From the NCBI GenBank assembly GCA_965208745.1, contig CBDBPN010000004.1:4418909-4482908 (forward strand): DNA of 64,000 nucleotides, written 5' to 3'. Below are positions 1 through 8,417 of this stretch, piece after piece (position 1 is the first letter of the stretch; every line of letters starts with the position of its first letter). Source of the stretch: VXNE01 sp965208745. GTDB lineage: Bacteria; Pseudomonadota; Gammaproteobacteria; Pseudomonadales; Azotimanducaceae. The notes beneath the pieces were generated by a model. The model did no database searches, had not been told where the DNA came from, and was given only the letters and a program-made list of their open reading frames with translations. Made by a program: the position numbers and the translations under genes.

Positions 1-64
1 GAAGGGGTCAATTGCCGAGGGCGCTATAGTACGCGTTACGCGTCCCCGTTGGTCGGTCAAGCCA

Positions 65-1084
65 ATGCGCCGTTCGGACTTCCGCTACGCGCTCCCGAAG
101 CGCCTGATCGCACAGGCTCCCCTTGGCGAACGCGCCGCGAGCCGCCTGCTCGTCGTGGGCCGCAATGGCCCGACCCACCGGCGGTTTGCGGACCTCGCGG
201 ATCTGCTGCGCCCCGACGACCTGCTCGTCCTCAACGACACCCGCGTCGTGAAGGCGCGCCTGTTCGGAACGAAGGACTCGGGGGGCCGGGCCGAGATTCT
301 CGTCGAGCGCGTGGAGTCCGACCGCGAGGCGCTCTGCCAGGTGCGTGTCAGCAAGCCGCTGAAGCCCGGCAGAACCGTCTCGGTCGATGGGGAAGCCGTT
401 GCCGTCGTTGCGCGGTGCGGAGCGTTCTACCGTCTGCGTTTCCCGAGGGACGTGGGCGATTTCCTGGAAGCGCACGGGGAGGTGCCGCTGCCGCCCTACG
501 TGGAGCGTCCGGCGCGTCCCGAGGACGCGGCGCGCTACCAGACGGTGTACGCGGACCGTCCCGGCGCCGTCGCCGCGCCGACCGCGGGCCTGCACTTCGA
601 TGACGCGCTGCTGCGCGCGATAGAGGACAGGGACGTCCGCGTCGTTCGCCTGACGCTCCATGTCGGCGCCGGCACGTTCCAGCCGGTCCGCACGGAGGAC
701 GTCTCGCGGCACCGGATGCACGAGGAGCGCTACGACGTGCCGGCGGAGACCGCGTGCGCGCTCAATGCCCGGCGGGGCCGCGTCGTCGCCGTCGGGACGA
801 CGGTCGTGCGGACCCTCGAGTCTGCACTGGACGCGAACGGCCAGGTTCGTGCCGGTCCCGGGACGACGGCGCTCTTCATCGTTCCCGGCTACCGGTTCCA
901 GGTGGTCGACGCACTCGTCACGAACTTCCACCTGCCGGAGTCCACGCTGATCATGCTGGTCGCCGCGTTCGCGGGCTACGATCGCGTGATGGACGCATAC
1001 CGGGAAGCGGTGGCCCGCGAGTACCGTTTCTTCAGCTACGGCGACGCCATGTTCTGCGAGCGCCACGGGGAGGCCTCACGGTGA
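65..1084 (+). CDS. queA: S-adenosylmethionine:tRNA ribosyltransferase-isomerase QueA
   Basis: This is the cytoplasmic enzyme that transfers and isomerises the ribosyl group of SAM onto 7-aminomethyl-7-deazaguanine at tRNA position 34, giving epoxyqueuosine. The protein has 339 residues, close to the family norm. It opens with the family-typical MRRSDFRYALP and carries the conserved PTAGLHF motif near residue 172 and TNFHLPES near residue 290. The ATG at 65 begins directly at the conserved N-terminus. The 3' end overlaps the tgt start by four bases (GTGA), so the two queuosine genes are translationally coupled. A TATAGT hexamer lies about 35 nt upstream, but the window start cuts any further promoter analysis. 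Confidence 0.97.
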   Translation: MRRSDFRYALPKRLIAQAPLGERAASRLLVVGRNGPTHRRFADLADLLRPDDLLVLNDTRVVKARLFGTKDSGGRAEILVERVESDREALCQVRVSKPLKPGRTVSVDGEAVAVVARCGAFYRLRFPRDVGDFLEAHGEVPLPPYVERPARPEDAARYQTVYADRPGAVAAPTAGLHFDDALLRAIEDRDVRVVRLTLHVGAGTFQPVRTEDVSRHRMHEERYDVPAETACALNARRGRVVAVGTTVVRTLESALDANGQVRAGPGTTALFIVPGYRFQVVDALVTNFHLPESTLIMLVAAFAGYDRVMDAYREAVAREYRFFSYGDAMFCERHGEASR

Positions 1085-2217
1085 GTACGGCCGCACCGCC
1101 GCCGGGGAGTTTCGAGGTGCTTGGCACGGACGGCGTGGCCCGGCGCGGGCGCCTGCACACCGCGCGCGGCACGGTCGAAACGCCCGTCTTCATGCCCTGT
1201 GGCACGTACGGCACGGTAAAGGCGATGACGCCCGAGGCGCTCGCCGCCGCCGGGACCCAGATGCTCCTCGGCAACACCTTCCACCTCATGCTGCGCCCGG
1301 GCGCCGCGGCGGTGCGGGAACTCGGGGGCCTGCACGAGTTCATGCAGTGGCCGGGGCCGATCTTGACGGACTCGGGCGGCTTCCAGGTGTTCAGCCTGGC
1401 GGACCTGCGCAAGGTCACCGAGGACGGTGTCTCGTTCCGCTCGCCAATCGACGGCGACAAGGTGTTCCTCTCCCCGGAACGTTCCATCGAGGCGCAGCAC
1501 AACCTCGGCGCGGACGTGGTCATGGCGTTCGACGAGTGCACTCCGTACCCGGCGACGAAGGACGCCGCCGCAGCGTCGATGCACCTCTCCATGCGCTGGG
1601 CCGAACGCAGTCGCACGGCGCACGGTGACGGTCCGGGGGCGCTGTTCGGGATCGTCCAGGGCGGCATGTACGACGACCTGCGGCGCGAGAGCCTCGCGGC
1701 CCTCGAGGAGATCGGCTTCCCCGGTTGCGCCATCGGCGGGCTCTCGGTCGGTGAGCCGAAGGAGGAGATGGACCGGGTGCTCGAGGCGCTGTTGCCGGCG
1801 ATGCCGCCGGGGCAGCCGCGCTACCTGATGGGCGTCGGCACGCCGCAGGACCTGGTGCGTTACGTCTCGCTCGGCGTCGACCTCTTCGACTGCGTTCTGC
1901 CGACGCGTAACGCCCGCAACGGCTACGCGTTCACCTCGCGGGGCGTGGTCAAGATCCGCAACGCCGCGCACCGCCTTGCGGACCGTCCGCTGGACGAGGA
2001 CTGCGCCTGCCCGACCTGTAGCCGGTACTCCCGCGCCTACCTGCACCACCTCGACCGGTGCGGCGAAATCCTCGGCGCGATCCTCATGACGACGCACAAC
2101 CTGCACTACTACCACGCCCTGATGGCCAAATTGCGCGGGGCCATCGAACGGGGTACATTGCCCGCCCTCGTCGAGACCCTCGCACACGGTTGGAACGCAC
2201 GCGGTGAACTTCCTTGA
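1081..2217 (+). CDS. tgt: queuine/preQ1 tRNA-guanine transglycosylase
   Basis: This enzyme exchanges guanine-34 of GUN-anticodon tRNAs for the deazaguanine precursor preQ1. The protein has 378 residues. Visible functional residues are Asp97 in TDSGGFQVFSL (general base/substrate binding), the nucleophile Asp270 in LFDCVLPTRNARNG, and the zinc site Cys308, Cys310, Cys313 and His339. The start is the GTG that overlaps the queA stop; longer upstream readings in this frame are antisense-like sequence inside queA. The 3' end overlaps yajC by 14 bases, which continues the operon. Confidence 0.97.
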   Translation: MSTAAPPPGSFEVLGTDGVARRGRLHTARGTVETPVFMPCGTYGTVKAMTPEALAAAGTQMLLGNTFHLMLRPGAAAVRELGGLHEFMQWPGPILTDSGGFQVFSLADLRKVTEDGVSFRSPIDGDKVFLSPERSIEAQHNLGADVVMAFDECTPYPATKDAAAASMHLSMRWAERSRTAHGDGPGALFGIVQGGMYDDLRRESLAALEEIGFPGCAIGGLSVGEPKEEMDRVLEALLPAMPPGQPRYLMGVGTPQDLVRYVSLGVDLFDCVLPTRNARNGYAFTSRGVVKIRNAAHRLADRPLDEDCACPTCSRYSRAYLHHLDRCGEILGAILMTTHNLHYYHALMAKLRGAIERGTLPALVETLAHGWNARGELP

Positions 2218-2539
2218 ACCCGTCGCTTACGCGGCCGAGGGCGGCGCGGCGCGCGGCTTCGGCATGATGGACCTGCTCCTGATCGGGGGTTTCATCGCCA
2301 TCTTCTACTTCCTGCTCTGGCGCCCCCAGAGCAAGCGCCGCAAGGAACACGCTGCCCTGATGGCGAGCCTCTCCAAGGGCGACGAGGTGATCACCTCCGG
2401 CGGCGTGGCCGGACAGATCACCAAGGTGGACGACGACTTCGTCAAGGTCCGGGTCGCCAACAACGTCGAACTGCGCGTGCAGAAGAACGCCGTCGGCGCC
2501 ACGTTGCCCAAGGGGACGCTGAAGGCGCTCGACGACTAG
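2204..2539 (+). CDS. yajC: preprotein translocase accessory subunit YajC
   Basis: YajC is the small inner-membrane partner of SecDF in the Sec holotranslocon. The 111-residue protein has one transmembrane helix at about residues 24-44 (MMDLLLIGGFIAIFYFLLW), followed by RPQSKRRK and a small cytoplasmic domain with the family motif GDEVITSGGVAG. The start is GTG inside the end of tgt. It sits upstream of secD and secF in the classical yajC-secD-secF order. Confidence 0.95.
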   Translation: MNFLEPVAYAAEGGAARGFGMMDLLLIGGFIAIFYFLLWRPQSKRRKEHAALMASLSKGDEVITSGGVAGQITKVDDDFVKVRVANNVELRVQKNAVGATLPKGTLKALDD

Positions 2540-2647
2540 TGTCGGTTCAGGTCAGGCGCGAGGCGTCGGAGTCGAAGTTCCCGGATGGCTGAACGGGGCA
2601 TCCTCGGCGAGAACATGTTCGGCGCCCGCGAGGCCACGCGGGGGCCG

Positions 2648-4489
2648 ATGAACCGCTATCCGCTCTGGCGTTACATCGTCATTCTCGCCGTGGTCGTCCT
2701 CGGCTTCCTCTACGCCGCGCCGAACCTGTATCCCCCCGACTACGCGCTGCAGATCTCGCCGGACGGCAGCGAGCGGCCGATCGACGAGCTGTTCCTCGGT
2801 GACGTGGTGGCGGCGCTCGAGGTGGACGGTGTCGACGTGGTCGGCAGCGAACTGATGCCCCGGGGAGCGCTCATACGGGTCGGCTCGAACGAGGACCAGT
2901 TGCGTGGCCGCGCCGTGCTCGACGCCGCGCTGAACCCGGCCGGGGAGGTGCGCGCGTTCGTCATCGCGCTGAACCTCGCCTCCACCACCCCGGCCTGGCT
3001 GGAGTCCATCGGCGGCAAGCCGATGGCGAAGGGACTCGACCTGTCGGGAGGCATCCACTTCGTGCTCGAGGTCGACATCGACAGCGCGATCTCGAAACGG
3101 TTGGGCGACGAGGCCGAGAATGTCCGGGTGCGCCTGCGGGAGGAGCGCATCCGTTACGTCCGCACCGGGGACATGGTCGCCGGGAACGCGATCCAGCTCG
3201 CGTTCGCGGATGCGCCGCAGCGCGACCGGGCGCTCCGGGCGCTCGAGGAGGACTATCCCCAGCCGAACTACGTGATCGGTCCCGCGGAGGTGGCGGGGCG
3301 TCCCGGGCTCGCCATCGAGATCGACCAGGCGCAGATCGACGAGATCGAGGACTACGCCATCAACCAGAACATGGTGAGCCTGCGCAACCGCGTGGACGAG
3401 ATCGGCGTATCGGAGCCGCTGGTGCAGCGCCTGGGCAGCAACCGCATCGTCGTGGACCTGCCCGGCGTGCAGGACGCCTCGGCCGCGAAACGCATCCTGG
3501 ACAAGTTCGCGAACCTCGAGTTCCACCTGCTCGCGATGCCCGACGACCGTCCGTCGGAGATCGAGGAGATGGTCTACGAGGGACGGGTGCGACGGCTCCA
3601 GAAGACGATCATCGTGACCGGGGACCGGGTCACGAACGCCGTGCAGGGGTACGACCCGCAGACCTCGCTACCGCAGGTGAACATCACCCTCGACAGCATC
3701 GGCGGCGAACGGATGCACGACTTCACCGCGCCGAACGTGGGGCACTCGATGGCGATCGTGTTCATCGAGCAGAAGCCGGTGAAGCAGGCGGACGGGTCGG
3801 TCGTGCCGCGCGAGGACCGGCGGCTCATCAGCGTCGCGACGATCCAGGCGGCGCTCGGCTACAACTTCCGCATCACGGGCCTGTCGGCGCGCGAAGCCCA
3901 GGAACTCGCGCTGCTGCTGCGCGCGGGGGCGCTCGCGGCGCCGATGCGCATCGTCGAGGAACGGACGGTCGGCGCCTCCCTCGGCGAGGAGAACATCGAG
4001 CGTGGCATGTACGCGGTGGGCGCCGGCTTCCTGCTCGTGCTGATCTTCATGCCGATCTACTACAAGGTGTTCGGGCTGATCGCGGACGCGGCGCTGACGC
4101 TGAACCTCATCATCCTCGTGGCCGTGATGTCGATCCTCGGCGCGACGCTGACGCTGCCCGGTATCGCGGGGATCGTGCTTACCGTGGGCATGGCCGTGGA
4201 CGCCAACGTGCTGATCTTCTCCCGCATCCGGGAGGAGCAGACGCGCTCGCCACCGCAACGCGCCATCCAGGCCGGCTATGACCGCGCGTTCCTGACGATT
4301 CTGGACGCCAACGTGACGACGCTGTTCGTCGCCCTGATCCTGCTGTCGATCGGCAGCGGTCCGGTGGCCGGCTTCGCCGTGACGCTCGCGATCGGTATCG
4401 TTACCTCGATGTTCACGGCGATCATGGGATCGCGGGCGGTCGTCAACCTCATCTACGGCGGCCGGCGGGTCGAGGCCCTGGCCATCTGA
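2648..4489 (+). CDS. secD: protein translocase subunit SecD
   Basis: SecD uses the proton gradient to pull exported proteins from SecYEG on the periplasmic side. I chose the ATG that begins MNRYPLWRYI because it matches the family N-terminus and gives 613 residues (E. coli SecD has 615). An in-frame ATG at 2585 would add 21 residues unlike SecD. TM1 covers about residues 7-25, then comes the large periplasmic P1 region with DLSGGIHFVLEVD. Five C-terminal transmembrane helices follow, including the VGMAVDANVLIF motif that carries the essential Asp. It is followed after 15 nt by secF. Confidence 0.96.
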   Translation: MNRYPLWRYIVILAVVVLGFLYAAPNLYPPDYALQISPDGSERPIDELFLGDVVAALEVDGVDVVGSELMPRGALIRVGSNEDQLRGRAVLDAALNPAGEVRAFVIALNLASTTPAWLESIGGKPMAKGLDLSGGIHFVLEVDIDSAISKRLGDEAENVRVRLREERIRYVRTGDMVAGNAIQLAFADAPQRDRALRALEEDYPQPNYVIGPAEVAGRPGLAIEIDQAQIDEIEDYAINQNMVSLRNRVDEIGVSEPLVQRLGSNRIVVDLPGVQDASAAKRILDKFANLEFHLLAMPDDRPSEIEEMVYEGRVRRLQKTIIVTGDRVTNAVQGYDPQTSLPQVNITLDSIGGERMHDFTAPNVGHSMAIVFIEQKPVKQADGSVVPREDRRLISVATIQAALGYNFRITGLSAREAQELALLLRAGALAAPMRIVEERTVGASLGEENIERGMYAVGAGFLLVLIFMPIYYKVFGLIADAALTLNLIILVAVMSILGATLTLPGIAGIVLTVGMAVDANVLIFSRIREEQTRSPPQRAIQAGYDRAFLTILDANVTTLFVALILLSIGSGPVAGFAVTLAIGIVTSMFTAIMGSRAVVNLIYGGRRVEALAI

Positions 4490-4504
4490 GGCGGGGCAGG
4501 GCAG

Positions 4505-5419
4505 GTGAAGACTCCTAGCTTCGACTTCATGGGCGCCCGGCTGGTCGCGACCGCCGTGTCGACCGTGCTCATCGCGGTGTCGATCGGCGCCATCGCCTTC
4601 GCCGGACTCAACCGGGGGCTCGACTTCACCGGCGGGGCCCTCGTCGAGGTCGGCTTCGAAGGCGCCGCCGACCTGCCCGCTGTCCGGCAGCACCTCGAGG
4701 CGAGCGGCTTCGGAAATGCTGTGGTGCAGAACTTCGGGGCGGAGACGGAGGTGCTGATCCGGGTGCCGCCGGTGGCGGAGGCGGACCAGTCGACCATCGG
4801 CGACGACATCCTCGACGCGCTGCGGACCGCGTGGCCCGGGGTGGCGCCCCGGCGCTCGGAGGTGGTCGGGCCGGCCGTCGGCGAGGAACTGACCGAACAG
4901 GGCGGCATCGCGATGCTGGTGGCGCTCTTCGTAGTGATGGTCTACATCATGTTCCGCTTCACGGGGAAGTTCGCGATCGGGGCGGTCGCCGCCCTGGTGC
5001 ACGACGTGATCGTGACGCTCGGGGCCTTCGCCGTGTTCCGCTGGACCTTCAACCTGGCTGAACTCGCCGCGGTGCTCGCGGTCATCGGCTACTCCCTGAA
5101 CGACACCATCGTCGTGTCCGACCGGATCCGCGAGAACTTCCGCATCGTGCGCCGGGGCAAGCCCGTGGACATCATCAACCGGTCGCTGAACGAGACCCTG
5201 GAACGCACGTTGGTGACCTCGCTGACGACGCTGCTCGTGCTGCTCGCCCTCCTCATCGCGGGCGGAGAGCAGATCCAGGGCTTCGCGACCGCCCTGACCA
5301 TCGGCGTCGTGGTCGGGACCTACTCCTCCATCTACGTGGCGGCGAACATGCTCCTCGCCCTCGGCGTGACGAAGGAGGACCTGATGCTGCCGGAGAAGGA
5401 AGCGGCGGACCAGTCCTGA
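4505..5419 (+). CDS. secF: protein translocase subunit SecF
   Basis: SecF pairs with SecD in the proton-driven accessory complex. It has 304 residues and a GTG start at 4505. TM1 (about residues 11-30) is followed by LDFTGGALVEV, the SecF signature, then a small periplasmic domain. Five helices come next, with ALVHDVIVTLGAF and the conserved VIGYSLNDTIVVSDRIREN segment. It is the last gene of the yajC-secDF operon and converges on the vapC gene. Confidence 0.96.
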   Translation: MKTPSFDFMGARLVATAVSTVLIAVSIGAIAFAGLNRGLDFTGGALVEVGFEGAADLPAVRQHLEASGFGNAVVQNFGAETEVLIRVPPVAEADQSTIGDDILDALRTAWPGVAPRRSEVVGPAVGEELTEQGGIAMLVALFVVMVYIMFRFTGKFAIGAVAALVHDVIVTLGAFAVFRWTFNLAELAAVLAVIGYSLNDTIVVSDRIRENFRIVRRGKPVDIINRSLNETLERTLVTSLTTLLVLLALLIAGGEQIQGFATALTIGVVVGTYSSIYVAANMLLALGVTKEDLMLPEKEAADQS

Positions 5420-5423
5420 CGGG

Positions 5424-5449
5424 CTCCGTGCCGGCTTACAGGCACAGAG
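5424..5449. terminator. possible bidirectional hairpin between secF and vapC
   Basis: CTCCGTGCC and GGCACAGAG pair at 8 of 9 positions around an 8-nt loop that contains the vapC stop codon. It lies between two convergent genes. There is no clear T-tract on either strand, so termination is only suggested. Confidence 0.35.
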
Positions 5450-5846
5450 CGACTCCGGCGGCGCGGCTGGCCTCCGCGAGTTGCCGGTCGAGGGTGGCGA
5501 GCGGCAGGCCGCGCCGGGCCGCGAGTTCAAGATACGTGGCGTCGTAAACGGTCAAGCCGTATCGGTCTGCCATGGGCAAGACCCGATCCAGCACCGCCGG
5601 CAAGGCTATCGGGTCTATCTCGATGGGCAGCGCGCGGAGTTGCCGGCCGAGCTCCGGCCACTCGTCGACCGAGATTCGTCCCCGCCTCGTCGCTGTCAGC
5701 AACGAGTTCGCCAACTCGGTGGGCCAGAGCGCTGGGGCGACCCCCGGTTCTTCCGTCAGGGACTCGCGCAGTGCGTCGGCGCCGCCGTGTGCTTCGTCCG
5801 CGAAGAGCCACGCCATGGACACCGAGCAGTCGAGCACGAAGGCCAT
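5436..5846 (-). CDS. PIN-domain ribonuclease toxin, VapC family
   Basis: This is a type II toxin, probably an RNase that cleaves tRNA or rRNA when free of its antitoxin. The 136-residue protein is a full PIN domain with the acidic residues in the expected order: Asp6 (VLDCSV), Glu44 (ELANSL), Asp102 (YDATYLELA) and Asp120 (LATLDRQL). The start codon overlaps the stop of the antitoxin gene by one base (TGATG), as is usual for vapBC. The RNA target cannot be read from the sequence. Confidence 0.88.
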   Translation of the reverse strand: MAFVLDCSVSMAWLFADEAHGGADALRESLTEEPGVAPALWPTELANSLLTATRRGRISVDEWPELGRQLRALPIEIDPIALPAVLDRVLPMADRYGLTVYDATYLELAARRGLPLATLDRQLAEASRAAGVALCL

Positions 5847-6088
5847 CAGTACCGACGGCCTTCCTCGATTAGTTCGCGGACGGACAGTCCGTCCAGCGTG
5901 TGGCGCCGCTGAAAGGACTTCAGGCCCTCGATTGCCGTGCGCACGGTGCCGGAGTCCGCCTTGCGCACCGGGATCAGCTCCGCTACGGGGTGGCCGTGCT
6001 TGGTGATCACGAAACTGGCTCCATGGCGGACTTGCTCCAGCAGCTTCGGCAAGTGGGTCTTGGCCTCGAAGGCGCCGACTTGAGTCAT
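5846..6088 (-). CDS. Phd/YefM-type antitoxin of the VapBC module
   Basis: This is the 80-residue antitoxin encoded upstream of and overlapping the PIN toxin. The N-terminal part (VGAFEAKTHLPKLLEQV, then FVITKHGHPVAELIPV at about residues 25-41) is the Phd/YefM DNA-binding fold. The charged C-terminal part (SVRELIEEGRRY) is the likely toxin-wrapping tail. A near-perfect palindrome 8 nt upstream of the ATG is the likely autoregulatory operator. Confidence 0.88.
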   Translation of the reverse strand: MTQVGAFEAKTHLPKLLEQVRHGASFVITKHGHPVAELIPVRKADSGTVRTAIEGLKSFQRRHTLDGLSVRELIEEGRRY

Positions 6089-6095
6089 GGGTGCG

Positions 6096-6126
6096 GGTTC
6101 AGGCTAGGTGGAGACTAGTCTGAACC
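6096..6126. promoter_or_regulatory. palindromic operator of the vapBC module
   Basis: GTTCAGGCTAG at 6097-6107 and CTAGTCTGAAC at 6115-6125 form an 11-bp inverted repeat with one mismatch and a 7-bp spacer. The arms extend one base outward by G-C pairing. It sits immediately upstream of the antitoxin start on the minus strand, where Phd/YefM complexes bind to repress their own operon. The role is inferred from position and symmetry. Confidence 0.6.
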
Positions 6127-6182
6127 TGCATGCGTCTGCGCGTCAACCCTGGGCTCGAGGGCGAAGGTCCCTGTGGCATCCA

Positions 6183-7001
6183 CTACCCGCGCGCCAGCAC
6201 CTCGTCCCCGCTGCGCTGGACCGCGCCCCGCAGCGTCTTCATGAGCTGCCGGAACACGATGGGGTTCGCGGCGACCAGGTTGCCCGTCGACATGAAGCGG
6301 TCGCCGCCGGCGATGTCGGCGACGAAGCCCCCGGCCTCCCGGACGATCACGGTCGGCGCCGCCATGTCCCAGGGCTGGAGCCCCACCTGGAAGAAGGCGT
6401 CCGTGCGCCCGGCCGCCACGTAGGCCAGGTCGAGGGCGGCCGCGCCCATGGCGCGCACCGAGCGGCAGCCGCCGCGGCAGGCGCGCAGCATCTCCGTGTA
6501 GCCCGCCAGGTGGCGCTCGAGTTGGGCGTAGGGGATGCCGGTGGAGACGATCGCGCGGTCGAGGGCGCGGGTGTTGGTCACGCGGATGCGCACGTCGTTC
6601 ATGCGGGCGCCGGCGCCGCGGGTCGCGGAGAACTCCTCGTTGTGCACCGGGTCGACCACGACGCCGTGCTCGAGGACGGCCCCCTTGCGCACGGCGATGG
6701 CGATACAGAAGTGGGGGATGCCGGCGAGGAAGTTGGTGGTGCCGTCGAGGGGGTCGATGATCCAGGTGTACTCGGCGTCCGGGCGCGCGGCGCCGCGCTC
6801 TTCGCCCAGCACGCCGTGGTCCGGATAGGCGCGCATGATGGTGTCCACGATGACGTCTTCGGCGGCCCGGTCGATCTCGGAGACGAAGTCGTTCTTCGCC
6901 TTTTCCTCGACCCGCAGGCTCCCGGCCCGGTCCATGGCGCGCAGGACGATCCGGCCGGCGCGCCGCGCCGCGCGCAACGCGATGTTGACCATGGGGTGCA
7001 T
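6183..7001 (-). CDS. suhB: inositol-1-monophosphatase SuhB
   Basis: This is a Mg-dependent phosphatase of the inositol monophosphatase family. In E. coli, SuhB also joins rRNA antitermination complexes. The 272-residue protein begins MHPMVNIALRAARRAG, almost identical to the SuhB N-terminus. It carries the metal-binding EE at about 67-68, DPLDGTTNF (Asp83, Asp86) and the second signature WDMAAPTVIVREAGG near the C-terminus. It is divergent from trmJ, the same neighbourhood as in E. coli and Pseudomonas (suhB / trmJ / iscR). Confidence 0.96.
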   Translation of the reverse strand: MHPMVNIALRAARRAGRIVLRAMDRAGSLRVEEKAKNDFVSEIDRAAEDVIVDTIMRAYPDHGVLGEERGAARPDAEYTWIIDPLDGTTNFLAGIPHFCIAIAVRKGAVLEHGVVVDPVHNEEFSATRGAGARMNDVRIRVTNTRALDRAIVSTGIPYAQLERHLAGYTEMLRACRGGCRSVRAMGAAALDLAYVAAGRTDAFFQVGLQPWDMAAPTVIVREAGGFVADIAGGDRFMSTGNLVAANPIVFRQLMKTLRGAVQRSGDEVLARG

Positions 7002-7070
7002 GCTGCGGGGGGGTGTCTCGCGAGCGGAAAGCTATGCTATCACCCTCCTTCCACGACGAGATGCGAACCC

Positions 7071-7808
7071 ATGGGCGACGTCCGGATCGTGCTGGTCGAA
7101 CCCAGCCATCCCGGGAACATCGGCGGCGCGGCGCGGGCCATGAAGACGATGGGTCTCGAGTCTCTCTATCTCGTGCGCCCGGGCCGCTTTCCGGATCCGC
7201 AGGCGGACTGGAGGGCGTCGCAGGCGGTCGACGTCGTGGCTGCCGCCGTGGTCGTCGACTCCATCGACGAGGCCATCGGCGACTGCGCGCTCGCCATCGG
7301 CACGAGCACGCGGGAGCGTCGGATTCCCTGGCCCCAGGCCAACGCCGAGGAGGTGGCCGAGAAGCTCGTCACGGGCGGCTACGAGCAGCCGGTCGCGATC
7401 CTCTTCGGACGCGAGACGAGCGGCCTCAGCAATGACGAGCTGCAGCGCTGCCACCTGCACCTGACGATCCCCGCGAACCCGGCGTACCCGTCGCTGAACC
7501 TGGCCATGGCGGTGCAGGTCGTGTGCTACGAACTCTTCAAGGCGCGCGGGGCCGTGTCCGGGCCCGTACCGTCGGATCGCCGTCTCGCCACGGTGACCGA
7601 GATGGAGGCGTTTTTCGAGCACCTCGAGACCGCGCTGCTGCGCGTCGGCTTCCTCAACCCCAAGGCGCCGCGGCAGGTGATGACCCGCATGCGGCGCCTG
7701 TTCGGCCGCGTGGGTCTCGACGAGACGGAACTCGGCATGCTGCGGGGCATGCTGTCGCACATCGAGTCGGTGGCGCGACGCCGGGGGCATTCCCAGACCC
7801 CGGAGTGA
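7071..7808 (+). CDS. trmJ: tRNA (cytidine/uridine-32-2'-O)-methyltransferase TrmJ
   Basis: This SPOUT-class enzyme 2'-O-methylates residue 32 of several tRNAs. It has 245 residues (E. coli 246). The N-terminal VRIVLVEPSHPGNIGGAARAMK and the SAM-knot segment AILFGRETSGLSNDEL at about residues 105-122 are diagnostic. PANPAYPSLNLAMAVQ follows. The ATG at 7071 starts directly at the conserved N-terminus; upstream sequence in this frame is the antisense of suhB. It precedes iscR as in other Gammaproteobacteria. Confidence 0.95.
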   Translation: MGDVRIVLVEPSHPGNIGGAARAMKTMGLESLYLVRPGRFPDPQADWRASQAVDVVAAAVVVDSIDEAIGDCALAIGTSTRERRIPWPQANAEEVAEKLVTGGYEQPVAILFGRETSGLSNDELQRCHLHLTIPANPAYPSLNLAMAVQVVCYELFKARGAVSGPVPSDRRLATVTEMEAFFEHLETALLRVGFLNPKAPRQVMTRMRRLFGRVGLDETELGMLRGMLSHIESVARRRGHSQTPE

Positions 7809-7939
7809 GCCCGGATACCGCCCGAAACACGCGTCTGCCCAAGGCCGGCCGAGCCCGCCGGACCATGGCGTCCACTGGAACGCCAGTCGGCCCTAATGCA
7901 TACTCTCGGCCGGTGTTTTCGCGGCGCGGGTCGTGGATC

Positions 7940-8401
7940 ATGCGGCTGACAACCAAGGGCCGTTACGCGGTCACGGCGGTGCTCGACCTTGCGCTGCACG
8001 GCGACGGCGGCCCGGTGCCCCTGTCGGACATCTCGCGGCGCCAGGGGATCTCCCGACCCTACCTCGAGCAGCTCTTCGGCAAGCTGAAGCATGAAGGCTA
8101 CATCGACAGCGTGCGCGGGCCGGGGGGCGGCTACCGGCTGGATTGCGCCCTGGACGAACTGAGCGTGTCCGACATCGTCTGCGCGGTGGGAGAGGGGGTG
8201 GACGCCACCCGCTGCGGCGGCACCGGCGACTGCCAGGACGGCGAGATCTGCCTGACGCACGAACTCTGGGCCGACCTGTCGCAGCAGATCGACCTCTTTC
8301 TGAAACGCATCACGTTCGCGTCGCTGGTCGCGCGCCGCGACGTGGCGCATGTGGCGAGGCGGCAGGACGACGGCAACCTGATCGACTCGCGCATGCTCTG
8401 A
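7940..8401 (+). CDS. iscR: [2Fe-2S]-sensing Rrf2 regulator IscR
   Basis: IscR represses its own operon when loaded with a [2Fe-2S] cluster and controls iron-sulphur biogenesis. It has 153 residues. The winged-helix domain starts MRLTTKGRYAVTAVLDLA. The cluster ligands are Cys92, Cys98, Cys104 and His107, the same numbering as in E. coli. The start is the ATG at 7940. The 131-bp gap upstream probably contains its promoter and IscR site, but I cannot identify an operator with confidence. iscS follows after 16 nt. Confidence 0.96.
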   Translation: MRLTTKGRYAVTAVLDLALHGDGGPVPLSDISRRQGISRPYLEQLFGKLKHEGYIDSVRGPGGGYRLDCALDELSVSDIVCAVGEGVDATRCGGTGDCQDGEICLTHELWADLSQQIDLFLKRITFASLVARRDVAHVARRQDDGNLIDSRML

Positions 8402-8417
8402 TTCCCGCCGGGACCAC

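Noticed and set aside
49..603. Plus-strand ORF overlapping queA in another frame
   Set aside because: Arg/Pro/Gly-rich shadow of queA with no recognisable domain.
8..1066. Long minus-strand open frame opposite queA, and many similar ones across the window
   Set aside because: At this GC content antisense frames stay open by chance. They are rich in R, H, D and V in shadow patterns and lie over well-identified genes.
2585..2647. Upstream ATG for secD
   Set aside because: The extra 21 residues do not resemble SecD, while MNRYPLWRY at 2648 matches the family N-terminus.
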